From: Rhodomicrobium vannielii ATCC 17100
GTDB lineage: Bacteria > Pseudomonadota > Alphaproteobacteria > Rhizobiales > Rhodomicrobiaceae
Assembly (NCBI RefSeq): GCF_000166055.1
Contig: NC_014664.1
Coordinates: 1,513,927-1,577,926, forward strand
Reading direction: 5' to 3'
DNA: 64,000 nucleotides
Shown: positions 57,379-64,000 of the stretch, piece after piece
Numbering within the stretch: the stretch's first letter is position 1
How the letters are laid out: every line of letters starts with the position of its first letter
The notes under the pieces: model-generated
What the model saw: the letters and a program-made list of their open reading frames with translations, nothing else
What the model was told of the DNA's origin: nothing
Databases searched by the model: none
Program-made: the position numbers and the translations under genes

Positions 57379-58399
57379 GTTTTTCTTCTTCCGGAGGTGG
57401 AAGAGAAAATAGGTCGTTGGGGCCCGGTGGGAATTTCTTGCAAAATAACCTAGTAAAGTCTGCCCAGTCGTCGGCGACTGAGAGAAGGGTGGTTACGGCG
57501 ACAATCTGTTTTTGCAAATGAGGATCGCCGATATCTTCGGTAAGAAAGCGATAATGCAGTTGCCGCCGTCTCCCAGTTTCTGGGGCGCGAGGGTTTTTCC
57601 GGCGAAGTTCATCGAGAACGCCTTCTGGTAGTTGCTTATAAATCAATTCATTAGTTAGCTTCCCGATATAATGATTCCGCTTGTTCGAGCCGGGGACATA
57701 TTTCCATCCTCGCACACGGTGGAGTTCAGCGTAGAAGCTTTGCGGGAAGCGCTGCGACCATGGCATCAGTTCAGGGGATACGTAGGCAGCGAGAATTTTC
57801 TGTAATTCATCGCGGGCTCGAAATTCCTGGTAACCTGTGGCTTCATCAACGAGTGCGACAATGCCGATATCGGCAAGGGCCCTCATTAGCTCTTCGGCAC
57901 GTTGTGCTTTGTCGAGTTGCTGCTCTTGAAGCGCCCCCGCCGCGCGAGCTTTGAGCCATATTTCGCAAACTACGCGCAAGATTCTCGCATCGTATCCGAT
58001 CACTACTGACCTGCCGTCGACGTACTGAATCGGCGTAAGGGGCCCTGACTCTAAGTCATTGGGAATAAAGGGCTCAAGATGCCTTGGGGCGATGAATAAG
58101 GGCAAATGGGCCCCGGCCTCTTCGGCGGCTTTTTTCTTTCGTTTGGATGCGCCGCTTCTGCTCCCCAGAATAGCGTTCGTTATCCCAAACTCTGACAGGA
58201 CGCGCGTCCCATCCGTCAGGATGGCGCAGGGGATCGTTACATTACCGAGATTCAGGGTTCCTGAAAAATCGACGGATGGTAGGCTTGATCTTTTTTCCCA
58301 GCGTGCCGTCGCGGCGATAGATGCGATTGCGGTTCTTTCCTCTGACGTCAGCTTCTGCGCCCGAGCTTCACCGCCCTTGCTTTGGATGGATTTTGACAC
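57371..58399 (-). CDS. P63C-domain protein
   Basis: 342 residues from a GTG at 58399 (GTG TCA AAA TCC) with AGGAG 8 nt before it; the frame is open to a TTG at 58456. The N-terminus (SKGGEARAQKLTSEERTAIA, then ATARW) is the same motif as the end of the small protein encoded next to it. The P63C domain (about 215-320) is recognised by LVDEATGYQEFRARDELQKIL, FPQSFYAELHRVRGW, IGKLTNELIYKQLPEGVL and LTEDIGDPHLQ. P63C proteins occur in phages and mobile elements; the function is unknown. Cargo of the transposon. Confidence 0.85.
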   Translation of the reverse strand: MSKSIQSKGGEARAQKLTSEERTAIASIAATARWEKRSSLPSVDFSGTLNLGNVTIPCAILTDGTRVLSEFGITNAILGSRSGASKRKKKAAEEAGAHLPLFIAPRHLEPFIPNDLESGPLTPIQYVDGRSVVIGYDARILRVVCEIWLKARAAGALQEQQLDKAQRAEELMRALADIGIVALVDEATGYQEFRARDELQKILAAYVSPELMPWSQRFPQSFYAELHRVRGWKYVPGSNKRNHYIGKLTNELIYKQLPEGVLDELRRKNPRAPETGRRRQLHYRFLTEDIGDPHLQKQIVAVTTLLSVADDWADFTRLFCKKFPPGPNDLFSLPPPEEEKHA

Positions 58400-58485
58400 A
58401 GCGTATTCTCCTGAGAAAGCAGGCCAGAGAATTTCCGATTCTGTGCGTGCAAGCAAGCATAAAAATTTTGATTAGCGCATGCTTG

Positions 58486-58728
58486 CTATTTGCCCCACCG
58501 CTTCTCAGCGGCCTTCTTCGCGATCTCCGCGCGCCGCTCTGGCGTCATGGCTTGAGCGCGCGCCTTCCCGCCTCGCTTGCCCATGGATACAGCAGCGGGG
58601 TCTTTGCCTTCGTCTTCAGGTTTGGAAGGTGCGTCTTCTTCGACTTCGCCTGTCGCGATCTTCGCAATCTTGACGGCAGCGCCAATCACATCGGCGGGGC
58701 GCTTCTCGCCTTTAGGTCCTTTAGGCAT
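58486..58728 (-). CDS. Small basic KGGKARA-motif protein
   Basis: 80 residues. The N-terminal part is MPKGPKGEKRPADVIGAAVK. An acidic middle (GEVEEDAPSKPEDEGKD) and a basic C-terminal motif (GKRGGKARAQAMTPERRAEI, then AAEKRW) follow. The last motif also opens the P63C protein downstream. It suggests a common DNA/RNA or partner-binding helix, as in histone H1-like tails of bacteria. It lies 9 nt after the stop of the membrane protein gene, hence in the same operon. Confidence 0.7.
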   Translation of the reverse strand: MPKGPKGEKRPADVIGAAVKIAKIATGEVEEDAPSKPEDEGKDPAAVSMGKRGGKARAQAMTPERRAEIAKKAAEKRWGK

Positions 58729-58737
58729 CGGATTTCC

Positions 58738-59031
58738 TCACTTCCCGGAATGGTGGACGATATATTGCAGGATGTCAGGGATGAACCAAATGCCAGCGCA
58801 GAGAACGAAAGTCATGACAATCGTTCTTGCGACCGCGCCGCGCCATTTTACCGTGAACAGCGCAAGCCTCTCCGCAATGTAGTGGAGAAATCGAAAAGCC
58901 GCGCAGATCATGGCTAGACCGACCGTAGCCCCAAAGGTGGCGTTAGGAGTGTAAAGGTCGATCACCGCTTGGGCGGCGACGAAGAGCAACATCCAGTCAG
59001 AGTATGTGTAGGGAGTAGCCTTTTGTTCCAT
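58738..59031 (-). CDS. Small membrane protein of the transposon
   Basis: 97 residues with two or three hydrophobic segments (WMLLFVAAQAVIDLY, TVGLAMICAAFRFLHYI, TIVMTFVLCAGIWFIPDIL) and no recognised family. It is the first gene of the minus-strand cargo operon. The 18-bp palindrome at 59043-59060 ends 12 nt before its ATG, a site expected to overlap the promoter or RBS. Confidence 0.65.
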   Translation of the reverse strand: MEQKATPYTYSDWMLLFVAAQAVIDLYTPNATFGATVGLAMICAAFRFLHYIAERLALFTVKWRGAVARTIVMTFVLCAGIWFIPDILQYIVHHSGK

Positions 59032-59042
59032 ATCCCGGCTCC

Positions 59043-59060
59043 ATGCTTAGCGTAAAGCAT
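59043..59060. promoter_or_regulatory. Palindrome ATGCTT-AGCGTA-AAGCAT, copy 2
   Basis: Just upstream of the first gene of the minus-strand cargo operon. 17 of 18 bases match the copy at 57361-57378. Its location close to the right terminal repeat (44 bp) also permits a role in transposase binding. Confidence 0.6.
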
Positions 59061-59103
59061 ACGGCACATGGAGCAGGAAAGCCACCCCCGCGTCAAGCGG
59101 GCC

Positions 59104-59126
59104 AAATTTCAAACTGAGACACTACC
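59104..59126. repeat. Right terminal inverted repeat of the transposon
   Basis: 23 bases ending ACTGAGACACTACC, the exact complement of 55478-55500. It is followed directly by the target duplication. Confidence 0.95.
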
Positions 59127-59134
59127 GGATTGGG
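59127..59134. repeat. Target-site duplication, right copy
   Basis: GGATTGGG, identical to 55470-55477. Its last G starts the Ala codon (GCG, 59134-59136) at which the interrupted gene resumes. Confidence 0.93.
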
Positions 59135-59682
59135 CGGATAAACTATCGCGAGAGGCCGTTTACTGCATCAGATCCGGTCAAACGATCAATAAATCGCGTA
59201 GTAGTGAGGCCGTAACATCACGTGCATTTATGGAACTGTTTGGTGCGTGCGGTATGTCTTCACACATGGCCGATCGTGTTAACGAGCTTAACTTTGACGA
59301 TCTGCTAGATCGCCTTATTTTTTTGAGAGACGGGGTAAATAGATTCAACAAAGAGAATATTCCGGGCTCATTAAACACCGTTCTTGAGAACTGGCCGCAT
59401 TTCACCGACGCGCTTGTGGCTGTCGCAACAGCATATGGCCATTCAGAGTATCTGAAGAGGCCAAAGATGCTCTCCAAGATCGAGAGGAACGCGAAAGGTA
59501 ACGACAGGCAAAGACCAGCATCCCAATGTCATGATTTCGACCCGGCTATCGCGATGATCTGTCCTAAGTCGGCCGGGTGGGTCAGGGCTTCATGTCTCCC
59601 GATAACGGAGCTTTGGAAACAGCGATCTGTTTCGGCGGAGTCCGGTTCTGAGGGGGCTGCCGCCTACACATGCTCCCACTGA
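59127..59682 (+). pseudogene. CoiA/DUF6035-like gene, 3' part after the transposon
   Basis: The C-terminal ~182 residues of the interrupted gene at 54580, resuming at ADKLSREAVYCIRSGQTINK and ending AAAYTCSH. The frame is open back to an ATG at 59068 inside the transposon, so a chimeric product could be made, but that start would run through the terminal repeat. The reading frame and the shared codon at the target site show that it continues LDW from the left part. The domain in this part is not recognised. Confidence 0.85.
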
Positions 59683-59710
59683 GACTTTCTCTTATCGACC
59701 CCAAACGCCA

Positions 59711-59923
59711 TTAAGCCTCCCGCCGCCCATCCCGCTCGGCAGCGGCAAGCCGGGCGTCCATCTCGGCCTGCACATCCTTGGCCCGGAACAGCAATGTCTT
59801 GACCTTCGCGGTCACAGCGACATCGTTGCCGTTCTCGGCAACGGTGAGCGCATCTTCGATAAATACGCGCGCGCGGGAAAGCAGCGCGCAAACGCTCTTG
59901 AGCTCCTGCACACACAGGGACAT
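59711..59923 (-). CDS. Small helical hypothetical protein
   Basis: 70 residues from the ATG at 59923 (MSLCVQELKSVCALLSRARV). The frame is open 22 codons further, with cysteine- and histidine-rich residues that look non-coding. One or two amphipathic helices are likely. It is divergent from the HTH gene at 59994, so the short gap of 70 nt probably holds both promoters. Function unknown. Confidence 0.5.
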   Translation of the reverse strand: MSLCVQELKSVCALLSRARVFIEDALTVAENGNDVAVTAKVKTLLFRAKDVQAEMDARLAAAERDGRREA

Positions 59924-59993
59924 GGTCAGCCGCCAACAGATTGTGCTAGTGTCACTTTCATGGATTATTATCATATGACAATGGCACATTCAA

Positions 59994-60440
59994 GTGACTA
60001 AAGTCTCTGTCACGCCCACCCAGTTCCGCATGGCGCGGGCCGCGCTGCTGCTGACCGTGCGCGAGCTCGCCGAGATCGCTGGCGTCCATCGCAACACCAT
60101 CATCCGCATTGAGGCAGGCGAAGCTTCCCACGGGCCGACCGTGGCGGCCGTCCAGCGCGCGCTGGAGGAGGCCGGGATCATGTTCCTGATGCCGGGTGAG
60201 ACGCACGGGCCGGGCGTAGCATTGAAGCCCGGCGTGGCGGAGCCGCGCCGTGTTCCGGGTGCGACCTCAGCATCAGAGAGTAGCGACGGCGGCATAAAGG
60301 CGCGGGATCCGGAGCTTGCGGCGTTCTGGGAAGCCCGTCCCGCCGGATGGGCGGAATTGTCCGAGGAAGGGCGGCGGGTGATCTCCGAAGCCGCGTTCGG
60401 CGATGCGTTGGTCATGGAAGACAGCAGATTGCCGGGCTGA
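59994..60440 (+). CDS. XRE-family HTH regulator
   Basis: 148 residues from a GTG. The helix-turn-helix is at about 9-55: QFRMARAALLLTVRELAEIA then GVHRNTIIRIEAGEASHGPT. The C-terminal ~80 residues have no recognised domain (RDPELAAFWEARPAGWAELSEEGRRVI). It is likely a regulator of the element, perhaps acting on the divergent promoter with the gene at 59923. Confidence 0.82.
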   Translation: MTKVSVTPTQFRMARAALLLTVRELAEIAGVHRNTIIRIEAGEASHGPTVAAVQRALEEAGIMFLMPGETHGPGVALKPGVAEPRRVPGATSASESSDGGIKARDPELAAFWEARPAGWAELSEEGRRVISEAAFGDALVMEDSRLPG

Positions 60441-60608
60441 TTAGGGTTCCATGCGCTGTGTTGCCCACCCGTTCCAGCTTCAACCCCGACATGGCCTCAC
60501 GAGTCGTCGCGCCTGCGTTCGTTTGAGCAGAACATACCTAAATAATTAACAGAACAACTTGTCAACGGAGCACATACGTTACTATGATGATGTAGTGAAA
60601 GGGTTTCA

Positions 60609-60899
60609 ATGGTGGCCTCAAATTCTGATTCTTCTGCGCTGAAATCGCCCGTTTCTGTAGGAATTGTCGAACTAACTCCTGCGTCGCTCCGATGCATGGG
60701 AGAGACCAGTGCATGTCCGGCTGTTTTTCGAACATCGCAGGGTAATCTCTTGATAGTTGGACGTCGTGTCGACACAAGTCAGTATCCTGGCTTAGCCGGT
60801 AGAATTGCGGAAGGCGAGGAAGCCGTAGAGATAGAGGAGAAAATTATTACCGGAGCTCTATCCCAGAACACCAAACATGACGAAGAACCAAGCATCTAA
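60609..60899 (+). CDS. Hypothetical protein, 96 residues
   Basis: Starts at an ATG with AAAGGG about 7 nt upstream. The middle resembles a short beta-rich unit (CPAVFRTSQGNLLIVGRRVD) that recalls immunity-type or DUF proteins, followed by an acidic helix (GRIAEGEEAVEIEEKII). No family is recognised. It lies alone in a lower-GC stretch between 60441 and 61009. Confidence 0.5.
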   Translation: MVASNSDSSALKSPVSVGIVELTPASLRCMGETSACPAVFRTSQGNLLIVGRRVDTSQYPGLAGRIAEGEEAVEIEEKIITGALSQNTKHDEEPSI

Positions 60900-61009
60900 G
60901 CCGTATTTTGAGCTTCGAGCAGCCTGAGCATGTGTACACCGGTCATGACGGACCTGCTGCCCCACAGCTAAAGTGACAAATTATGCGTCACACGTGGGCA
61001 ATATCCCCA

Positions 61010-61573
61010 TCACCGGCTGCGCGATCGCGTGCGTCGGCGGGAGCGCTCCGGCCCGGGTGACGGTTGCGGAAAGTCCGGCTCCGGCGTCGGAATGAACACC
61101 CTGGCCTCGACACGCGGCACCGGTACAGGTTCGGCCCGCTTCCATTCCTGCGGCTTTGGCTCGGCAGGCTGGATAGCTGGGGCGTTCCGCATGGCGGGCG
61201 CGGGCTTTGGCGCCGGTGCCACCGGCTGAGGTTTTGCAGGCTGCGGCGCCTTTGTGGGCCGCATGGCACGCCACGCTCCCCTGGACACCCGGAGAAGGCG
61301 ACGGAGAAAGCCGCGTTTTGGGGCAAGGGAAGGATGATCGGGCTTGGGCTGCCGGGAGACAGCCCTGCCGGGGCCGGAGGAAGGGTGCGACCCGAACAGA
61401 ATGGGCAAATACTTGAACAGGGGAAAGAACGGCCACGTATAAAAAAGGCCCGGCCCGCGCGTGAAGAAGCGCCAAAGCCCCGATGAATCGTTTCCAGCCA
61501 TGCGGCGACCCAAGTGTAGCTCCTTGCAAGAGGATAGCAGCTCTTGCTTGCGCGCAGATGTCGCCGTAGTCAC
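61010..61573 (-). CDS. Membrane-anchored Pro-rich protein with arginine-rich tail
   Basis: 187 residues from a GTG at 61573, or 163 from the ATG at 61501; neither has an ideal RBS. It has a hydrophobic segment (GLFYTWPFFPLFKYLPILFG), a basic patch (KRGFLRRLLRVSRGAWRAMR) and a long Pro/Ala/Lys linker (APQPAKPQPVAPAPKPAPAM). The end RSRRRTRSRSR is close in kind to the tails of the relaxase block 12-20 kb away. It could be a membrane-bound partner of the transfer system. The function is unknown. Confidence 0.55.
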   Translation of the reverse strand: MTTATSARKQELLSSCKELHLGRRMAGNDSSGLWRFFTRGPGLFYTWPFFPLFKYLPILFGSHPSSGPGRAVSRQPKPDHPSLAPKRGFLRRLLRVSRGAWRAMRPTKAPQPAKPQPVAPAPKPAPAMRNAPAIQPAEPKPQEWKRAEPVPVPRVEARVFIPTPEPDFPQPSPGPERSRRRTRSRSR

Positions 61574-61756
61574 TTTGACTTTATGATACTAAATTCGATG
61601 AGAACTTGAGGCGCCAGCTCAGCCATTAACGACATACCCTCTTACAGGCACAAGAAAAAATATTCTCACCGCTATCGCCCCCGCCTCAACCGTGGCAATG
61701 TCCTCCCACGAGTGAAGGCACGCTGCGGAAAACACATCCAATCAAGAACTTCTATC

Positions 61757-64000
61757 ATGACAACCGATGCGACTACCTCCGAGACAACAGCGCCGGGCAC
61801 CCAGGCCCTGAATGGCTTTTGGTATCAGGTCAATGTCTCGGTTTGGGCGGCACTGGACCTTCTGCTCGCCAAGAAGGCCGCAAATGAGGTGATTCTGGAA
61901 CCAACGAGTCAGGAGGATCTTGAGGCAGACCTAGATGATACTGAACAAGGCCCGATGGCTGCTCGGGCTAATTATGAGAGCTATCGCCTCATTATTCAGG
62001 CGAAACTGCGCAGTACCGATACTTGGAACGTCCAGGGCCTAAAATCCCTCCTCACGCATGGCAGCGAGCGTCTTCCCGCCGCGTCGCGGCTGAAAGATGA
62101 TCCCAGCACCAAATATGTTCTGGTTACAAGCGCGGCTCTTTCCGGCAAGGCGCGGAAACTCGGGGTGCAAGTTTTCGGAGCTTGGCCCCCGCCTGCAGAT
62201 TTGCCCTCATCTCTTAGATCAGCTGTCCCCGACGCTGCCGGTCGCCTAGCAGTTCTTGCTGGCGAGGACTTGGAGTTCAAGATTCCCAGGCGTTTGCGGG
62301 AATTATTGGAAGACAGCTTCAAGGTGCCGCATTCGCGGTATGAGGATTGCGTCAGAGCCCTCCAACACGAAGCGCTAAGACGCATGCGCGGCGATTTCAA
62401 TGGTATTTGGGCACGGACGGATCTTGAATTAACGATCAAAGCCCATGATGGTATGATCGCCAGCTCCGCCGAAGCGGAAAGCTTCGTAAAGCCAACCAAT
62501 TGGGCACAGTTCAAACAGCAGCTTGAGGAGCGGCACGCCATCATTATTGTGGGGCATTCGGGCACCGGTAAGACTACAGCCGCCGAAGTCCTCATGAGCG
62601 AACTGCGCGAAGCAATACCAGGCCTTTCGGTGATCAGGGTTACGCAAGGTCCCGCACAAGTCAGGAACGCGCCTAATGGCCCGGTAGTGTTCATGATTGA
62701 GGATCCCTGGGGGCGCTATCGGTTCGAGCCCTCTTCCGAACCTTGGAATGACGAACTGCCCGAGTTTCTCAAGACTTCCAAGCCTAACCGGCTCTTTATC
62801 ATCACTAGCCGTTCAGATGTTTTAGGCGAAGCCCACACACGCAAGCTCTTGAACAGGTGGTTCGCAGAGCTTGAGTCCGAACACTACGGCCTTCGGCAAC
62901 GCCACCAGTTGTTTGATAACCGTGTACGAGCGCTGCCACCCCAACTCCAGAGGTTAGCTGTACAGAGCCGAGATCACGTTTTAGGGGAACTTGCTACTCC
63001 ACTTGAAATTCAGAAATTCTTCGATGGTCTGATCGATACACGAGAACCAGAAATAAACGATCCTGAGTTTATCCGGCAGTGCCTGGAGGCTGCTCACCGG
63101 GATTCGATTGAGGCGACCGTGGTCAGTCAGGTTAGAAACCGGGATGCCTGGGGTAGCGCGGCCGTCGTATGGGGGCTTCTTAAGGCCTGCTCGAAAGTGT
63201 CCCGTGCCTCAACTCTTCCCGCCATAGAAACTAGACTTGCGCAGCGAGACAGGGATTTTGAGGATGGATTAGAGCCCTTTATCAACTTTCTGGTAGCAGG
63301 CAGGAATCTCCGTCAGGTGGATTCCATCGTCAGCTATTATCACCCGCGGGTTGAGGCCGGGCTGGAAACCGCCATTGGTGAGAAAAAACAGCTTACCAGA
63401 CGTGTGCTTGGCTATTTGGTGGATGAACTACTAGCCCTGGATCACTCGACAGAGTGGGGTTACGAACCAGCCGCCCGGCTCATTCAGGCGGTAAGGCGGC
63501 AAAAGGCGTTTACAATCCAGGTAACACCTGCGTCTCAAATCGCCCTCGATACTTGGTTTCGCAAACGCCTTACAACCGAAAGCCCCCATTTTGAGGAGGA
63601 CCTACAACTTGCCGCAGATGTTGGTTCCGAAAGTTCAGCGACCGCCGAGTTTTCGCGTTGGCTGTTTGAGCGTGACCTTCAGCGCCACCTGTTTGATGAT
63701 GAGTGGGCCGCGCCCGTTCGAGATGAAGCCTGGTATCAACGAATGCAGAGTGACCCTGACATCGCTCGAATTGCAGGCATTTTCGTGCGCCAGGTTATGC
63801 CGATAGGTCCTCACGATTACTCATCAGATTGGCCGCCATTGTTAAGACGCCTAGCCCCAGATATCACAAAGGATTTTTTGGTGGCCGCTACGAGGCTTGC
63901 TCGTTCCGGCTTTCATGGCAGTGTCAATATGATTGCCAAGGAGGCTGCTGCTGATCTTGACGCGTTTGCTGCCGTTGCGAGTCAGGCAATACAAATACTG
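61757..64000 (+). CDS. Avs-like STAND NTPase with N-terminal nuclease fold (runs off the right edge)
   Basis: 748 residues are visible from the ATG at 61757 and the frame is open at the window end. Residues 15-90 fit a Cap4/Mrr-type PD-(D/E)XK domain: GFWYQVNVSVWAALDLLLA, an acidic strand, then YRLIIQAKLRSTDTW with the Q-x-K motif. Walker A GHSGTGKTT is at 266-274 and a Walker B-like VVFMIEDPWG near 310; IITSRS forms sensor 1. This is the arrangement of nSTAND3-type antiviral proteins, which sense a phage protein by a C-terminal repeat domain and then cut DNA. The sensor part lies beyond the window. The long helical part after residue 400 is already repeat-like. Confidence 0.82.
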   Translation, partial: MTTDATTSETTAPGTQALNGFWYQVNVSVWAALDLLLAKKAANEVILEPTSQEDLEADLDDTEQGPMAARANYESYRLIIQAKLRSTDTWNVQGLKSLLTHGSERLPAASRLKDDPSTKYVLVTSAALSGKARKLGVQVFGAWPPPADLPSSLRSAVPDAAGRLAVLAGEDLEFKIPRRLRELLEDSFKVPHSRYEDCVRALQHEALRRMRGDFNGIWARTDLELTIKAHDGMIASSAEAESFVKPTNWAQFKQQLEERHAIIIVGHSGTGKTTAAEVLMSELREAIPGLSVIRVTQGPAQVRNAPNGPVVFMIEDPWGRYRFEPSSEPWNDELPEFLKTSKPNRLFIITSRSDVLGEAHTRKLLNRWFAELESEHYGLRQRHQLFDNRVRALPPQLQRLAVQSRDHVLGELATPLEIQKFFDGLIDTREPEINDPEFIRQCLEAAHRDSIEATVVSQVRNRDAWGSAAVVWGLLKACSKVSRASTLPAIETRLAQRDRDFEDGLEPFINFLVAGRNLRQVDSIVSYYHPRVEAGLETAIGEKKQLTRRVLGYLVDELLALDHSTEWGYEPAARLIQAVRRQKAFTIQVTPASQIALDTWFRKRLTTESPHFEEDLQLAADVGSESSATAEFSRWLFERDLQRHLFDDEWAAPVRDEAWYQRMQSDPDIARIAGIFVRQVMPIGPHDYSSDWPPLLRRLAPDITKDFLVAATRLARSGFHGSVNMIAKEAAADLDAFAAVASQAIQIL

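Larger units (their letters stand above)
55478..59126. mobile_element. IS1-family transposon with five passenger genes
   Basis: 3,649 bp bounded by perfect 23-bp terminal inverted repeats (left GGTAGTGTCTCAG..., right its complement) and flanked by the 8-bp duplication GGATTGGG. It interrupts a CoiA/DUF6035-like gene in frame. Contents from left: membrane protein, ImmA/IrrE-type protease (both plus), then IS1-family DDE transposase, P63C protein, KGGKARA-type basic protein and membrane protein (all minus). IS1 elements normally carry only a transposase, so the cargo is remarkable. Confidence 0.92.
35825..64000. mobile_element. Integrated mobilizable/conjugative element (left end at tRNA-Arg, right end outside window)
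   Basis: From the tRNA onward the genes are accessory: Fic, AIPR and STAND defence proteins, an AlpA-like HTH, a MobC-like protein, a relaxase, a VirD4-type coupling protein and many unknowns. GC content drops locally (37200-39180 and 54540-56470). No integrase and no second copy of the tRNA 3' end were seen up to 64000, so the right end must lie beyond. No VirB/Tra mating-channel genes are visible, so it cannot be told whether it is self-transmissible or only mobilizable. Confidence 0.7.

Noticed and set aside
59068-59126. Use of the ATG at 59068 as a true gene start
   Set aside because: These bases belong to the transposon end. The frame downstream continues the gene interrupted at 55477.
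35825-64000. A second copy of the tRNA-Arg 3' end (right attachment site) inside the window
   Set aside because: Reading for GTTCGAATCC and CGGGGACGCCA found no convincing repeat, so the right end is placed outside.

Overview
The window reads as a chromosomal segment of a GC-rich alphaproteobacterium, probably Hyphomicrobiales. Supporting signs are a PHA synthase, a ParC and LexA of alphaproteobacterial type with a GTTC-N7-GTAC box, and a syrP/TauD-like oxygenase beside a ferric-iron ABC transporter. It ends in a horizontally acquired element inserted at a tRNA-Arg(CCT) gene. The species cannot be fixed from the sequence alone.

Chromosomal part (1-35747). In order it holds: a partial MHYT sensor; a DMT exporter; a Phd/VapC toxin-antitoxin pair with a perfect operator; an ABC-2 exporter pair; a PIF1-like helicase; a NodB-fold deacetylase; several small enzymes (PEP-mutase fold, PNPOx fold, class I glutamine amidotransferase, NYN RNase fold); a Spy/CpxP-like periplasmic protein, phosphoglucomutase and an OmpR/EnvZ-type two-component system; parC, phaC and lexA; an MFS DHA2 exporter; an N-acyltransferase-like protein, an ATP-grasp ligase and an OPT transporter; a TauD-like dioxygenase; and an iron(III) ABC operon (fbpABC type). 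The Spy-like gene and the response-regulator gene share a 17-bp inverted repeat, so the two-component system probably controls both.

Acquired part (35825 to beyond 64000). The tRNA-Arg 3' end is the likely attachment site. It is followed by defence genes (a Fic-winged-helix protein under its own palindromes, and an AIPR protein with a nuclease-like N-terminus), an AlpA-like HTH, and a mobilization module: MobC-like protein, HUH relaxase, VirD4-type coupling protein, M48 protease, carbonic anhydrase and small unknown proteins. The relaxase and at least five other proteins of the element end in an arginine-rich RxR tail, which resembles type IV secretion signals. A 1181-residue repetitive secreted protein follows. 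At the far right an Avs-like STAND NTPase with an N-terminal nuclease fold is cut by the window edge.

Nested in this element is a 3,649-bp transposon (55478-59126). It has 23-bp perfect terminal inverted repeats, an 8-bp target duplication (GGATTGGG), an IS1-family transposase and five passenger genes: an ImmA/IrrE-type protease, a membrane protein, a P63C protein, a basic KGGKARA protein and a second membrane protein. It has split a CoiA/DUF6035-like gene, whose two halves rejoin exactly in frame when the transposon and one target copy are removed. Elsewhere, one of a pair of related two-module proteins carries a frameshift. Two intergenic copies of a structured element keep their stem by compensatory base change.
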